From NCBI RefSeq assembly GCF_016937655.1, contig NZ_JAFHKL010000005.1, forward strand, positions 62,001 to 126,000: a stretch of DNA of 64,000 nt, given 5' to 3'. The translations under genes were made by a program, and so were the position numbers. Below, one piece after another: positions 35,873 through 44,105 of the stretch. Position 1 is the stretch's first letter. Every line of letters begins with the position of its first letter. The notes beneath the pieces are model-generated. The model was not told the origin of the DNA and did not search any database. It saw only the letters and a list, made by a program, of their open reading frames with translations. The stretch comes from Chromobacterium alkanivorans (lineage in GTDB: Bacteria; Pseudomonadota; Gammaproteobacteria; Burkholderiales; Chromobacteriaceae).

Positions 35873-36385
35873 ATGGCGAAGTCAGTCCGTCCGATGCCCA
35901 ACATCGAATCCACTCCATCCCATTCCAAGGTTAAGCCGGTCCGTCAGGTCATCGACTCCCCGCAACAGCCGGCGCTGCCACGCTCGCGTTACCGCTTCAT
36001 CGCGCTGGTCACCAAGGAAATCCGCCTGCCTTTTGTCCGCTATATCCCGGGACGCAATCATCCGCATTACTGGCAGCCGGAGGAGACTCAGGATTACGAG
36101 GAAGCCTGCTTCCTGGGCCGCCAATACGCCGCGCATCTGGCTCAATTGCTGAAAAACAACCAGCTGCACATCGGGCGCGGCTTGCTGCATCGCATTGCGC
36201 GCGACATCGATTACAGCGACGGCAGCCACCGCCGCGGCCTGCGGCTGGGCTTTTTCAATTATCTGGAAGTGCTGTTGGGTCTGGCCGGGCGGCGATTGAA
36301 CCTGTACCGCCACGTGGAGGCGGTGCATCAACTGCACCGCAGCCTGAGCGTGTTGGCCTGGCTGGAGCGCAAGCGTAAGCGTTGA
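35873..36385 (+). CDS. hypothetical basic protein
   Basis: This 170-residue protein is not recognised. It is rich in Arg and His (pI clearly basic), with a flexible N-terminal 35 residues (Pro/Ser/Lys), a central YEEACFLGRQYAAHLAQLLK helix, and a C-terminal helical part ending LAWLERKRKR. No signal peptide or membrane segment. A textbook AAGGAGG sits 8 bp before ATG 35873 and a strong terminator follows at 36438, so expression is very likely. It is a single-gene unit. A nucleic-acid-binding role would suit its charge but is only a guess. Confidence 0.75.
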   Translation: MAKSVRPMPNIESTPSHSKVKPVRQVIDSPQQPALPRSRYRFIALVTKEIRLPFVRYIPGRNHPHYWQPEETQDYEEACFLGRQYAAHLAQLLKNNQLHIGRGLLHRIARDIDYSDGSHRRGLRLGFFNYLEVLLGLAGRRLNLYRHVEAVHQLHRSLSVLAWLERKRKR

Positions 36386-36437
36386 ACCGGTTTGGGCGCG
36401 GCTTGGCCTGGGTCAAACCGTGCTTGAGCTGATTGTA

Positions 36438-36473
36438 AAATGCCCCGCCTGCTGACGCTGGCGGGGCATTTTA
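36438..36473 (+). terminator. Rho-independent terminator of the hypothetical gene
   Basis: AAATGCCCCGCC, TGCTGACGCT loop, GGCGGGGCATTTT ATT; a perfect 12-bp stem. Confidence 0.9.
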
Positions 36474-36530
36474 TTGAAAAAGAACAGGTGTGAGCGGAGC
36501 CGCTCATACGGCTTCATGCCCAAGCCTCCC

Positions 36531-37025
36531 TCAGCCAACTGACGGGATGCTTCCCGCCGCGCGAGCGCGAACGCCGGGCCGCCAGACGCCAACGGCGGCG
36601 GTGATCACGATCAGCAGGATGTTGAGCCCGCCGCCTATCGCCTCGCGCAAAGTCGCTGCGTGGAAGTCCGCGCCCACGGCGCTGGCGGGCAGCGCGGCTT
36701 GCGCCAGCAGGTAGGCCTGATCCACCGCCGGCGCCACCACAAAGGAGGCGTTGAGCAGAATCACCAGCGTCAGGCCCAGCTTGAGCTGGAAGAAGCGGTT
36801 GCGCGGGCCGTAACGCCGGTAGCCCAGCAGCAGGCCGCTGATCAACATCAGCCACAGGCCGGGCACGGTCAACGCCCAGGTGCCGATATGGATGTACCAC
36901 CGAGTTTGCGCCAGCAGGGTCGGCGGTGTGGCTGGGCCGGTTTCGGACAGCACGATCCAGGCCAGGATGCTGCCCAGGAATAGGGCCAGCGCGATGAAGT
37001 GAATCAGTTTGAGCGTGCGGTTCAT
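36531..37025 (-). CDS. DUF2269 family membrane protein
   Basis: This 164-residue protein has four hydrophobic segments: LKLIHFIALALFLGSILAWIVL (4-25), IHIGTWALTVPGLWLMLISGLLLG (46-69), FFQLKLGLTLVILLNASFVVAP (78-99) and LNILLIVITAAVGVWRPG near the C terminus. This matches DUF2269 (predicted integral membrane, histidines in helices 1 and 2 possibly binding haem). Its ATG overlaps the MarR stop by 4 bp, so the two form an autoregulated pair. Function not established. Confidence 0.8.
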   Translation of the reverse strand: MNRTLKLIHFIALALFLGSILAWIVLSETGPATPPTLLAQTRWYIHIGTWALTVPGLWLMLISGLLLGYRRYGPRNRFFQLKLGLTLVILLNASFVVAPAVDQAYLLAQAALPASAVGADFHAATLREAIGGGLNILLIVITAAVGVWRPGVRARAAGSIPSVG

Positions 37026-37498
37026 GGCTCTTCTCCAATGGGGGGGCTGAGCGTGTCCAGCGTGCGCAGCAGTTGTTGCAGGGTTTGGCAGGCGGATTCG
37101 AAATCCGCGTCCGGCAGTTGTTGCGCCAGTTGCGCCGTCCACAGCGCCTGGCTGCGCTGGGTGCCGGCCACGGTGCGTTCGCCCTTGGCGCTTAGCCGGT
37201 ACAGCGGGGAGCGGGCGTGCTGGGGATTGGGCAGCACTTCGAAATAGCCTTCCTCCACCAGCTTGTGCAGCTGCTTTTGCGCGCCCTGGCGGCTGATGCC
37301 CATGCGGGCGGCGATCTGCGGCGCGGTTTGCGCCTCGCCGGCCAGGCCCGCCGCGCCGAGCACCTGCCAGCGCGCGCTGTTGATGCCCAGGTGGGCCACC
37401 AGCTGGTCGCCTCTTTCCAGCAGGGTGCCGTTCAGGCGGAAGATCAGCAGCATCAGGTCGGTAATGCGTTGACGGCGATCGCTTTGGTTTGGGGGCAT
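37022..37498 (-). CDS. MarR family transcriptional regulator
   Basis: This 158-residue winged-helix repressor has the DNA-binding segment QTAPQIAARMGISRQGAQKQLHKLVEEGYFEVLPNP followed by the wing (HARSPLYRLSAKGE). MarR proteins act as dimers released by small-molecule ligands. Two palindromes at 37512-37549, just upstream of the start, are the likely operator, so it should repress itself and the coupled DUF2269 gene. Ligand unknown. Confidence 0.92.
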   Translation of the reverse strand: MPPNQSDRRQRITDLMLLIFRLNGTLLERGDQLVAHLGINSARWQVLGAAGLAGEAQTAPQIAARMGISRQGAQKQLHKLVEEGYFEVLPNPQHARSPLYRLSAKGERTVAGTQRSQALWTAQLAQQLPDADFESACQTLQQLLRTLDTLSPPIGEEP

Positions 37499-37511
37499 GG
37501 GCTTCTCCTGT

Positions 37512-37549
37512 TTGACAACCGGTTGCCATTATTGACAACTGGTTGTCAA
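37512..37549. promoter_or_regulatory. probable MarR operator (two palindromes)
   Basis: TTGACAACCGGTTGCCA (37512-37528) and TTGACAACTGGTTGTCAA (37532-37549), the latter a near-perfect inverted repeat, lie 14-51 bp upstream of the marR-type start. Size and symmetry fit a MarR dimer site. Confidence 0.75.
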
Positions 37550-37596
37550 ATTGCAAGCGTTGATGGCTTGGAACGCGTTTTGTTGGATGGAGCTAA

Positions 37597-37735
37597 GGCC
37601 TGTTCAAAGCCTCGCGAGCAAGGGCGAGATAAGGCGGAAGCGGCTGAAAAAGCGGAATGTACATGTGGTACATGAGCATTTCGACGTGGGTTGCAACGCC
37701 GTATCGCCGATGCGCAGCAGATTATGAACAGGTTC
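37597..37735 (+). repeat. MITE family A, copy A10
   Basis: 139-bp element between TAA (37594-37596) and TAA (37736-37738). Ends are GGCCTGTTCAAAGCCTCGCGAG and GATTATGAACAGGTTC; the core GCGGAATGTACATGTGGTACATGAGC is intact. Confidence 0.9.
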
Positions 37736-37899
37736 TAAGACGAATGAGGGTTGGGGCGACGGCAATGCGCGCTCGCGACGCAGTGCGCAGCGCGACATCT
37801 AGTGAATTGCTAGACAAATAGTCTACAGTTGACAGTTTGAATACTCCTTCTTAGAATTAAAAACAGTTAGCTGTGTAGAGAAGCCGGAGGGAAATCCAG

Positions 37900-38916
37900 A
37901 TGTTTTTTGTCAGTGAAGCAATTGCGGCCCGCGTTGTTGGCATATTGGATGCGATCGAGGTGGTTGAAGATGTATTCCGCCAGCTCGTTCGAGGCGAAGC
38001 GAGGGCGTATCCAGCGGTAATGGCAAAGGGCCCGAGCATGGCCGAGCTATTCGGCGTGAAATGCGGCGCGCTGGACAATGGCGCCATCTATGGCGCAAAG
38101 CTAGGCAGTTACTGGCCCGGCAATCGCCATTCGGGACTTCCTGCGCATGCGTCGTCAACGCTCCTGCTCGAAGCCGAGACGGGTTTTCCCAAGGCTCTCA
38201 TCGCCGCCACCTATCTGACATCGCTCAGGACGGCTGCTGCCAATGGCGCCGCCATACGCCATCTGGCACGGGAAGACAGTCACCGCGTAGGTCTCGTCGG
38301 CGCGGGTCATCAAGCGTGGTTTGAACTGCAAGCCGCCATTGCGGTGCGGCCGGTCGATTGCGTGCGGATATGGAATCGCAATATGCCGGAGGCCGAGCGA
38401 TTGGCCGAGCGAGTTCGGCACGAGCTTGGCATTCAGGATGCAGCGGCGTCTGATCTTGAGAGCACGGTCAAGGCTGCTGATATCGTCATTACCGTCACTG
38501 CGGCACGGCAACCCTTGGTGTCGCGCGAATGGGTGCAGCCTGGCACGCATATCAGTGCAATGGGTTCCGACGCGCCCGGCAAACAGGAACTCGATGCTTC
38601 CCTGGTCGCCTCTGCACGGCTGTTCACCGATTTGCTTGAGCAGTCCGTATCGCTTGGCGAATTTGAGGCTGCCATCAAGGAAGGCCTCATAAGGCAAGAG
38701 GATATCGTCACCCTTGGCGCCGTTATCGATGGAAGCGCAAAAGGTCGCATCGAACGCGATGACATCACGATCTTCGACAGTTCGGGTATTGGTTTGCAAG
38801 ACCTTGCCATAGGTGCGCTGGCGCTAAAACGAGCTTTGGAACTGAAATTGGTGGATCCGATTGGATTTCTTGAACAGGTTCCGGGCAGTCATCAAATTCA
38901 GGGAGTGTTGAAATGA
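37900..38916 (+). CDS. ornithine cyclodeaminase/mu-crystallin family protein (imino-acid reductase type)
   Basis: This 338-residue NAD(P)-dependent protein has the family block TGFPKALIAATYLTSLRTAAANG (substrate site), the Rossmann motif VGLVGAGHQA near residue 129 and GTHISAMGSDAPGKQELD. Members include ornithine cyclodeaminase, iminosuccinate reductase (BhcD) and EutC. It overlaps the next gene, a PLP dehydratase, by 4 bp; that pairing occurs in hydroxyaspartate and ectoine catabolism. GGAGGG lies 8 bp before ATG 37900. GC content is lower than the flanking genes, hinting at transfer. Confidence 0.88.
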   Translation: MFFVSEAIAARVVGILDAIEVVEDVFRQLVRGEARAYPAVMAKGPSMAELFGVKCGALDNGAIYGAKLGSYWPGNRHSGLPAHASSTLLLEAETGFPKALIAATYLTSLRTAAANGAAIRHLAREDSHRVGLVGAGHQAWFELQAAIAVRPVDCVRIWNRNMPEAERLAERVRHELGIQDAAASDLESTVKAADIVITVTAARQPLVSREWVQPGTHISAMGSDAPGKQELDASLVASARLFTDLLEQSVSLGEFEAAIKEGLIRQEDIVTLGAVIDGSAKGRIERDDITIFDSSGIGLQDLAIGALALKRALELKLVDPIGFLEQVPGSHQIQGVLK

Positions 38917-39914
38917 GAATACCCACGTTTGCCGATGTTGAGGCCGCGGCATCCAGGCTGAGCCCATATATCGCCCGTACGCCATTGCTTCGAAATCCGG
39001 TACTGGATCGGCGGCTTGGAGCACGGCTTCTCATCAAGGCCGAATGTCTTCAGCTCACCGGCTCTTTCAAAGTCAGAGGGGCTTTCAATCGTCTTTTGAT
39101 GATGTCTGAAAGCGAACGCAAAGCGGGCGTCGTTGCTTGGTCGGCGGGCAATCACGGCCAGGCGTTGGCGTATGCCGGACAATGTCTCGGAGTTGCGGTG
39201 ACTATCGTGATGCCTTCGGATGCGCCACGGGCAAAGATCTCTGGTACGGAACGATGGGGGGCTAAAGTCGTGTTGTATGACCGGCTCACCGAGAGCCGAG
39301 AACAAATTGGCCAGGATCTTGCCCTGCAAAACGGCTTGGTCATCGTGCCGCCTTTCGATGATCCCGACGTCATCGCTGGGCAAGGTACTGCATTTCTCGA
39401 GGCCATTCGGGATGCCAAAGTTGCTGGTGAAACGCCGACGATGCTGCTGTGCGGCACGGGAGGCGGCGGCTTGATCGCAGGTTGCGCGCTAAGCGCCGAA
39501 GGCTCCGGATTGGACATCCGCATGCACGCAGTGGAGCCTGTCGGCTATGACGACATGGGCCGTTCGCTAGCCGCAGGACGATTAGTGCCCAACAATCCGG
39601 CGGCGGCTTCGATATGCGACGCGCTGATGACTATCAAACCGGGCGAAATCCCATTTGAGATCAACAAGCGCCTCCTGGGCCCCGGTTATACGGTAAGCGA
39701 TGATGAGATTCGTGAGGCAATGCGCGTTGCGCTTCAGGACCTCAAGCTGGTCGTCGAACCAGGCGGCGCAGCCGCCTTGGCGCTTGCATTGTCGCGGCCG
39801 GAACTTGTTCGAGGCCAAACGGCGGTCATTATGGTGACGGGAGGCAACCTGGATCTGTCGACGCTGGCGTCCATTGCGGCTCCGATTCCAGATTCCTTCG
39901 AGGTGAAAAGATGA
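38913..39914 (+). CDS. threonine-dehydratase/serine-racemase-like PLP enzyme
   Basis: This 333-residue fold II PLP enzyme has the cofactor lysine in LTGSFKVRGAFNRL (near residue 53), SAGNHGQALA (substrate loop, near 81), the phosphate-binding glycine loop CGTGGGGLIAG and the C-terminal VTGGNLD. Size fits catabolic threonine/serine dehydratase, hydroxyaspartate dehydratase (BhcB) or EutB. No ACT regulatory domain. Its neighbours, an imino-acid reductase and a DauR-like regulator, suggest deamination of a hydroxy-amino acid with reductive handling of the imine. Start 38913 and stop 39914 both overlap neighbours by 4 bp. Confidence 0.9.
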   Translation: MRIPTFADVEAAASRLSPYIARTPLLRNPVLDRRLGARLLIKAECLQLTGSFKVRGAFNRLLMMSESERKAGVVAWSAGNHGQALAYAGQCLGVAVTIVMPSDAPRAKISGTERWGAKVVLYDRLTESREQIGQDLALQNGLVIVPPFDDPDVIAGQGTAFLEAIRDAKVAGETPTMLLCGTGGGGLIAGCALSAEGSGLDIRMHAVEPVGYDDMGRSLAAGRLVPNNPAAASICDALMTIKPGEIPFEINKRLLGPGYTVSDDEIREAMRVALQDLKLVVEPGGAAALALALSRPELVRGQTAVIMVTGGNLDLSTLASIAAPIPDSFEVKR

Positions 39915-40594
39915 GCAGGAACGATGCCGACGTCGACAATCGCTTGAGATCCTATTACCCAATCGCCACGGCAATCAGTGGATTGTTTCATCCGCAACTG
40001 GAAGTCGTGATCCACGATCTCAAGACCGAAAGAATTGCCTTCATTGCCAATCCAATCTCGAAGCGGAAAATTGGCGACTCGTCTCTCGGTGATCAATTCC
40101 CAAAGGCGGAATTGGACGCAGACGTGATCGGGCCATATCGGAAGGTGAATCGCGATGGTCGCAACCTGCGGTCTATGTCGGCGGTAATACGCGATGCCAA
40201 GGGCAAGCCTGTCGCCGTCATGTGTCTCAACTTCGACGTCTCGCAGCTCGAGAATATTGCGGACCAGATTAAGATCCTGGCATTTCTGCCCGGCTCGCTT
40301 GAGCCGCACGCCCCGTTTTTCCATGACAACTGGCATCAAGCGTTGGACCGGGCCGTTGAGGAGCAGGAGTCAAGTCTTGGTCGGCCCATCAAAACCATGG
40401 ATGCCGAGCAAAGAATGCAGTTCATCCGCCGGCTGGAGACCGGAGGCTTGCTCAATGTACGCAACGCGCCGTCAGTTGTCGCGGAGAAACTGGGCATTTC
40501 GCGTGCGGCGCTCTACAAGCATTTGAAGACGATCCGGCGTGATGCGGAGAAAACAGACCTTGAACCTGAAAGAGGAGCAACAAAGCTAGATTAA
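39911..40594 (+). CDS. YheO/DauR-like transcriptional regulator (PAS-like plus HTH)
   Basis: This 227-residue protein has an N-terminal YheO-type PAS-like domain (about 10-130: HPQLEVVIHDLKTERIAFIANPISKRKIGDSS and DAKGKPVAVMCLNFDVS) and a C-terminal helix-turn-helix (APSVVAEKLGISRAALYKHLKTIRR). DauR from Pseudomonas, a repressor of D-arginine use, has this build. It is the last gene of the three-gene operon and probably senses the operon's amino-acid substrate. Moderate GC like its two partners. Confidence 0.88.
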   Translation: MSRNDADVDNRLRSYYPIATAISGLFHPQLEVVIHDLKTERIAFIANPISKRKIGDSSLGDQFPKAELDADVIGPYRKVNRDGRNLRSMSAVIRDAKGKPVAVMCLNFDVSQLENIADQIKILAFLPGSLEPHAPFFHDNWHQALDRAVEEQESSLGRPIKTMDAEQRMQFIRRLETGGLLNVRNAPSVVAEKLGISRAALYKHLKTIRRDAEKTDLEPERGATKLD

Positions 40595-40668
40595 GACAGA
40601 TCGGTTTGCGCTCAGTGTTTGTCAACGTGTGTTAGCTCAGGCATTGAGATATGTGCTGATAGGTAGAC

Positions 40669-40690
40669 AGCCCCCGTGTGGGGCTTTTTC
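40669..40690 (+). terminator. Rho-independent terminator of the cyclodeaminase operon
   Basis: AGCCCC, CGTGT loop, GGGGCT then TTTTC. The remaining 40691-40912 is non-coding, with an AT-rich tract at 40740-40800 that may hold the promoter of the stefin-like gene. Confidence 0.8.
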
Positions 40691-40912
40691 ATGGGTCTGT
40701 GGTTTGGCCGACGACGCCCGAGAGCTCGCTCAAAGTCTGTTTGGCAATATAAAAATGACAAATGGTAATTATATTTGAAATGTCAAGTACGTAGTAATAA
40801 CTAGCGTCTTGCCTCGGTGCGAAGGCGCTTGCTATACCAGCTATGGGCGGGGCGGGCAGAGCTTGCTCCGTGTTGTTTCCTGTGTTGGATAACCGTTATG
40901 GGAGCATGAACC

Positions 40913-41188
40913 ATGTCTGAACAATTGCTGGGTGGTTGGTCCGGATTCCGGCCGCTGAACGAGCAGGACCGCAAGGTGTTTCATCAGGCCACGGAAGGTT
41001 TGCTGGGCGTGAAATACGTGCCGCTGGCGGTGTCCACGCAGGTGGTGGCGGGGGAGAACTTCATCTTCCTGGCCAGCGCGGAAGTGGTCTATCCCGGCGC
41101 GCAGCCGCACTTGGTGGCGGTGTACATCTTCCAGCCGCTGGGAGGCAAGCCGCCGCATGTGACCCGCATCGAGAACCTGCGTCTGTAA
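40913..41188 (+). CDS. bacterial stefin-like cysteine protease inhibitor (cystatin fold)
   Basis: This 91-residue protein keeps the three inhibitory elements of type 1 cystatins (stefins): N-terminal glycines (LLGGWS, residues 5-10), the central QVVAG loop (QVVAGENF, about 43-50) and a C-terminal hairpin region after VAVYIFQPLGGKPPH, where stefins have LRVFQSLP. The helix LNEQDRKVFHQATEGL precedes, as in human stefin A and B. No signal peptide and no cysteines, so it is cytosolic unless exported otherwise. It would block papain-like proteases such as host cathepsins or an own toxin. Recognition by pattern only; a strong terminator follows. Confidence 0.85.
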   Translation: MSEQLLGGWSGFRPLNEQDRKVFHQATEGLLGVKYVPLAVSTQVVAGENFIFLASAEVVYPGAQPHLVAVYIFQPLGGKPPHVTRIENLRL

Positions 41189-41206
41189 GCCCTTAGCAAG
41201 ACGCTG

Positions 41207-42100
41207 TTACGCATCTAGCCCGCCGCCCGGCGGGCTTTTGTTTTGGGCCGCTGCGGCTTGTTCCAGCAGCCATTGTTTGAAGACGCCCATTTCCGGGTCG
41301 CGCAGGAGGTCCGGACGGTGTATCAGGTAATAAGCGAGGGCGCTGCGCAGCCGTGGCGCCGGCAGTTCGCGCAGCCGGCCGGCGGCCAGCTCCGCCTGTA
41401 GCAGCGAGCGCCGCGCCAGCGCGTAGCCGCGGCCGGCCAGCGCGGCTTCGATGGCGGCGTTGGAGTCCACGCAGACCACGCCTTGTTCGCAGTCCAGCCG
41501 GTCCAGGCCGGCGGCTCGGCTCCACAGCCGCCAGTCCTCGCGGTGTTCGTCGTGCAGCAGTTGTTCGCCGCTGAGCGCGTCCAGCCGCGCCGGCAGCGCG
41601 GGCGCGCACACCGGCGTCAGTTCGTCGTCCAGCAGCTTGCAGGCGCTGAGGCCGGGGTAGTCGCCCAGGCCGTGGCGCACGGCGAAGTGGATGTTCTCGG
41701 CAGCGAGGTCGACCACGCGGTTGCCGGTGCTGACGTGGACGTCGATGCGCGGATGCTCGCGCATGAAGCCCTGCAGCCGCGGCAGCAGCCATTGCGCGCC
41801 AAACGACGGGGTGCAGCTGAGCAGGATCACGCGGCGGGCGTCGGTCAGCCGCGCGGTGGCGTGGTCTATCAGCTCCAGCGCTTGCCGGCAGGCGTCCAGA
41901 TAGTCGCGGCCGGCGGCGTTGAGTTCCAGGCCGCGCGCGCGGCGCTCGAACAGGGGCTGGCCGAGGAAGCTTTCGAGCTTGCGCAGTTGCTGGGAGACGG
42001 CGCCGGGGGTGACGTGCAGTTCTTCGGCGGCGAGCTTGACGCTGAGCCGTCGCGCGACGGCTTCGAAGAAGCGGAGGGTGTCCAACGGCGGTTTGGGCAT
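41207..42100 (-). CDS. LysR family regulator (GcvA-like)
   Basis: This 297-residue LysR protein has the HTH RFFEAVARRLSVKLAAEELHVTPGAVSQQLRKLESFLG and the effector domain with LLSCTPSFGAQWLLPRLQGF, a GcvA-type opening. Divergent from the EamA transporter gene (121-bp gap), which it probably regulates. The shared 3' hairpin with the stefin gene overlaps its last codons. Confidence 0.93.
   Translation of the reverse strand: MPKPPLDTLRFFEAVARRLSVKLAAEELHVTPGAVSQQLRKLESFLGQPLFERRARGLELNAAGRDYLDACRQALELIDHATARLTDARRVILLSCTPSFGAQWLLPRLQGFMREHPRIDVHVSTGNRVVDLAAENIHFAVRHGLGDYPGLSACKLLDDELTPVCAPALPARLDALSGEQLLHDEHREDWRLWSRAAGLDRLDCEQGVVCVDSNAAIEAALAGRGYALARRSLLQAELAAGRLRELPAPRLRSALAYYLIHRPDLLRDPEMGVFKQWLLEQAAAAQNKSPPGGGLDA
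41217..41240. terminator. terminator between the convergent stefin and LysR genes
   Basis: AGCCCGCCG, CCC loop, (C)GGCGGGCT then TTTG. It serves the plus-strand stefin gene; on the other strand it lies inside the end of the LysR coding region. Confidence 0.82.
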
Positions 42101-42220
42101 GTCGATTTAGTTTTTCTAAAGCATTTGGCAGGAAAAATCGTTTGTTTGTACTGCATTGGCGGCTGATGATTTCAGTATCTGGTTTAGCAAAGTTAAATTC
42201 AAGGCGAAGGGAGAGACATC

Positions 42221-43144
42221 ATGGGGATGGCGAGCTTGGGTCGCTTACTGTTGCTGGCGGCCTTGTGGGGCGGCAGCTTTTTGTTCATGCGCATCGCCGC
42301 GCCGGCGTTGGGCGCGCTGCCGACGGCGTTTGGCCGGGTGGCGCTGGGAGCGGCGGGTCTGCTGGGGCTGATCGCCTTGTTGCGGGTGGGGCTGTCCTTC
42401 AAGGGAAAGTTGGCCGCCACCTTGTTGCTGGGGGTGGTCAATTCCGGCTTGCCCTTTCTGCTGTTCGCACTGGCGGCCCGGGTGTTGCCGGCCGGCTATA
42501 GCGCGATTCTGAACGCCAGCACGCCCTTGATGGGGGTGTTGATCGGGGCGGCGGCGTTTGGCGAGCGTGTCACCGCCAACAAGCTGGCCGGGGTGTTGAT
42601 CGGCCTGGCCGGCGTGGCGGTGCTGACGCGGACGGGGCCGGCGGCGGGGCCGGAAGCCTTGTGGGGCGTGGCGGCCTGCCTGGCGGCCACCGCCTGTTAC
42701 GGCCTGGCCGGTTTTCTGACCAAGCGCTGGATCGCGGACCGCGGCGGCCTGGACAGCCGCGTGGTGGCCTTGGGTAGCCAGCTGGGCGCGGTGTTGCTGT
42801 TGTTGCCGTTCATGGCGTGGCAGGCGAGCGCGCAGCCGCTGAGTTGGCCGGCGGCGGGAGCGGAGGTGTGGCTGGCGATGCTGGCGCTGGGCCTGTTGTG
42901 CACGTCGCTGGCCTATGTGCTGTACTTCCGCTTGATCGCGGACGTCGGCCCGCTGAAGGCGCTGACGGTGACCTTTCTGATCCCGCCCTTCGGCATTTTC
43001 TGGAGCTGGCTGGCGCTGGGCGAGACGGCGACCTTGTCCCAGGCGCTGGGCGGCGCCTTGATCGCGCTGGCGCTGTGGCTGGTGCTGCGGCCGGAAGCGC
43101 CGACGGCGCGCGCCGCCGCGCCGGATGAGGATTGGTCGATCTAG
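42221..43144 (+). CDS. EamA/DMT family transporter
   Basis: This 307-residue protein has ten hydrophobic segments in two EamA repeats (about 5-135 and 148-290): LLLLAALWGGSFLFMRIAAPALGALPTAFGRV opens repeat 1, and SLAYVLYFRLIADVGPLKALTVTFLIPPFGIFWSWLALGE is the repeat 2 hallmark. DMT proteins export amino acids or other metabolites. ATG 42221 follows GGGAGAG by 7 bp. Probably controlled by the divergent GcvA-like LysR. Confidence 0.92.
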   Translation: MGMASLGRLLLLAALWGGSFLFMRIAAPALGALPTAFGRVALGAAGLLGLIALLRVGLSFKGKLAATLLLGVVNSGLPFLLFALAARVLPAGYSAILNASTPLMGVLIGAAAFGERVTANKLAGVLIGLAGVAVLTRTGPAAGPEALWGVAACLAATACYGLAGFLTKRWIADRGGLDSRVVALGSQLGAVLLLLPFMAWQASAQPLSWPAAGAEVWLAMLALGLLCTSLAYVLYFRLIADVGPLKALTVTFLIPPFGIFWSWLALGETATLSQALGGALIALALWLVLRPEAPTARAAAPDEDWSI

Positions 43145-43162
43145 CGGCGGCGCGGCGCGGGC

Positions 43163-43711
43163 TTAATTGAGCAGCAGATAGCTGATCGGGCTTTCTCCGC
43201 AGGCCGCCAGCCCGCATTCCAGGAACACGGACAGGGCGTTGCCCAGCAGCAGCAACATGGTCAGGGCGACGCCGGCCTTGGCCAGCCGGCCCAGCTGCGC
43301 CGGGGGTTGACGATCGAAGCTGTGTTCGCGTTGGCACAGCATCAGCAGCAGTCCGCAGCCGATGAAGACGGCGAAGAAGGCGATCGCGGCCCAGGTGTAG
43401 AAGTGCAGGCCCAGGATGGGCGGGCCGAAGCCGGCGTCGCCGGGGGCGATGTGCAGCAGCACTTGGCGGCCGGCCACGGCGAAACCGGCGCCGGCGGCCA
43501 GCAGCATCATGCCGTAATGGCCGGGCTTGTCGCCCAGCAGCACGTTGGCGGCCAGCGCCACGGCGATGGCGCACAAGGCCACGCGTTGCAGCAGGCAGAG
43601 CGGGCAGGGCAGTTCATGCTGGGCGAACTGGAAGTAGAAGGCGACCAGCAACATCAGGTTGATCAGCAGCAGGCCCAGCAGGTTCAGCTTGTCGGTGAGG
43701 TTTTGCGTCAT
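43163..43711 (-). CDS. disulfide bond formation protein B (DsbB family)
   Basis: This 182-residue four-helix inner-membrane protein reoxidises DsbA-type thioredoxins and passes electrons to quinone. The redox CxxC is visible as LPCPLCLLQR (Cys36/Cys39) and the second pair as ECGLAACGES near residue 166, spaced C-x5-C rather than the long loop of E. coli DsbB. It is the second gene of a pair with the DUF5993 small membrane protein, an association typical of alternative DsbB systems. No dsbA is in the window. Confidence 0.9.
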   Translation of the reverse strand: MTQNLTDKLNLLGLLLINLMLLVAFYFQFAQHELPCPLCLLQRVALCAIAVALAANVLLGDKPGHYGMMLLAAGAGFAVAGRQVLLHIAPGDAGFGPPILGLHFYTWAAIAFFAVFIGCGLLLMLCQREHSFDRQPPAQLGRLAKAGVALTMLLLLGNALSVFLECGLAACGESPISYLLLN

Positions 43712-43721
43712 GTCTGGCTCC

Positions 43722-43877
43722 TCACAGGGAAATGGGCAGGCTGCTGGTGGCGTGGAATTTGAACCAGTACAGGGTGAGCGCGAAGGCCAGGCCCCAGCAG
43801 GCGTAGGCCCATTGGCGCTTGCGCAGGATCAGGGCCAGCAGGGAAGCGGCTAGCAGCAGAAACAACAGGGTATCCAT
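43722..43877 (-). CDS. DUF5993-like small membrane protein next to DsbB
   Basis: This 51-residue protein has two hydrophobic segments, MDTLLFLLLAASLLALILRKR and WAYACWGLAFALTLYWFKFHAT, with one cysteine between. This is the DUF5993 pattern commonly found immediately upstream of a DsbB-family gene. The ATG at 43877 has GAAGGA in its upstream region. Encoded 10 bp before dsbB and surely cotranscribed; it may be an accessory subunit. Confidence 0.8.
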   Translation of the reverse strand: MDTLLFLLLAASLLALILRKRQWAYACWGLAFALTLYWFKFHATSSLPISL

Positions 43878-44105
43878 CGGTGGTGTCCTTCTTGGTGGTG
43901 GCGATGGGCCGGCGGCGGATGCCGACGGCTTGTGGCGATTGAATATTAGCATTCGCTTAATGCCGGCGAAACAGGGTAAGGCGCAGTAAAGCGGCGGCCA
44001 GGCGCCTCGGCGCATTGTGTGGCTATTCAAACTGGCTAAGCAAATGCTCCCCGGAGTGGGGCGGAGGGACGGACGAAGGGGCCAGCCGGCGCGAGGCGTC
44101 GGCGC

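Noticed and set aside
37900-39914. A complete beta-hydroxyaspartate cycle or ectoine utilisation locus
   Set aside because: Only the dehydratase-like and reductase-like genes are present; the aminotransferase, aldolase or hydrolase genes are not in the window.
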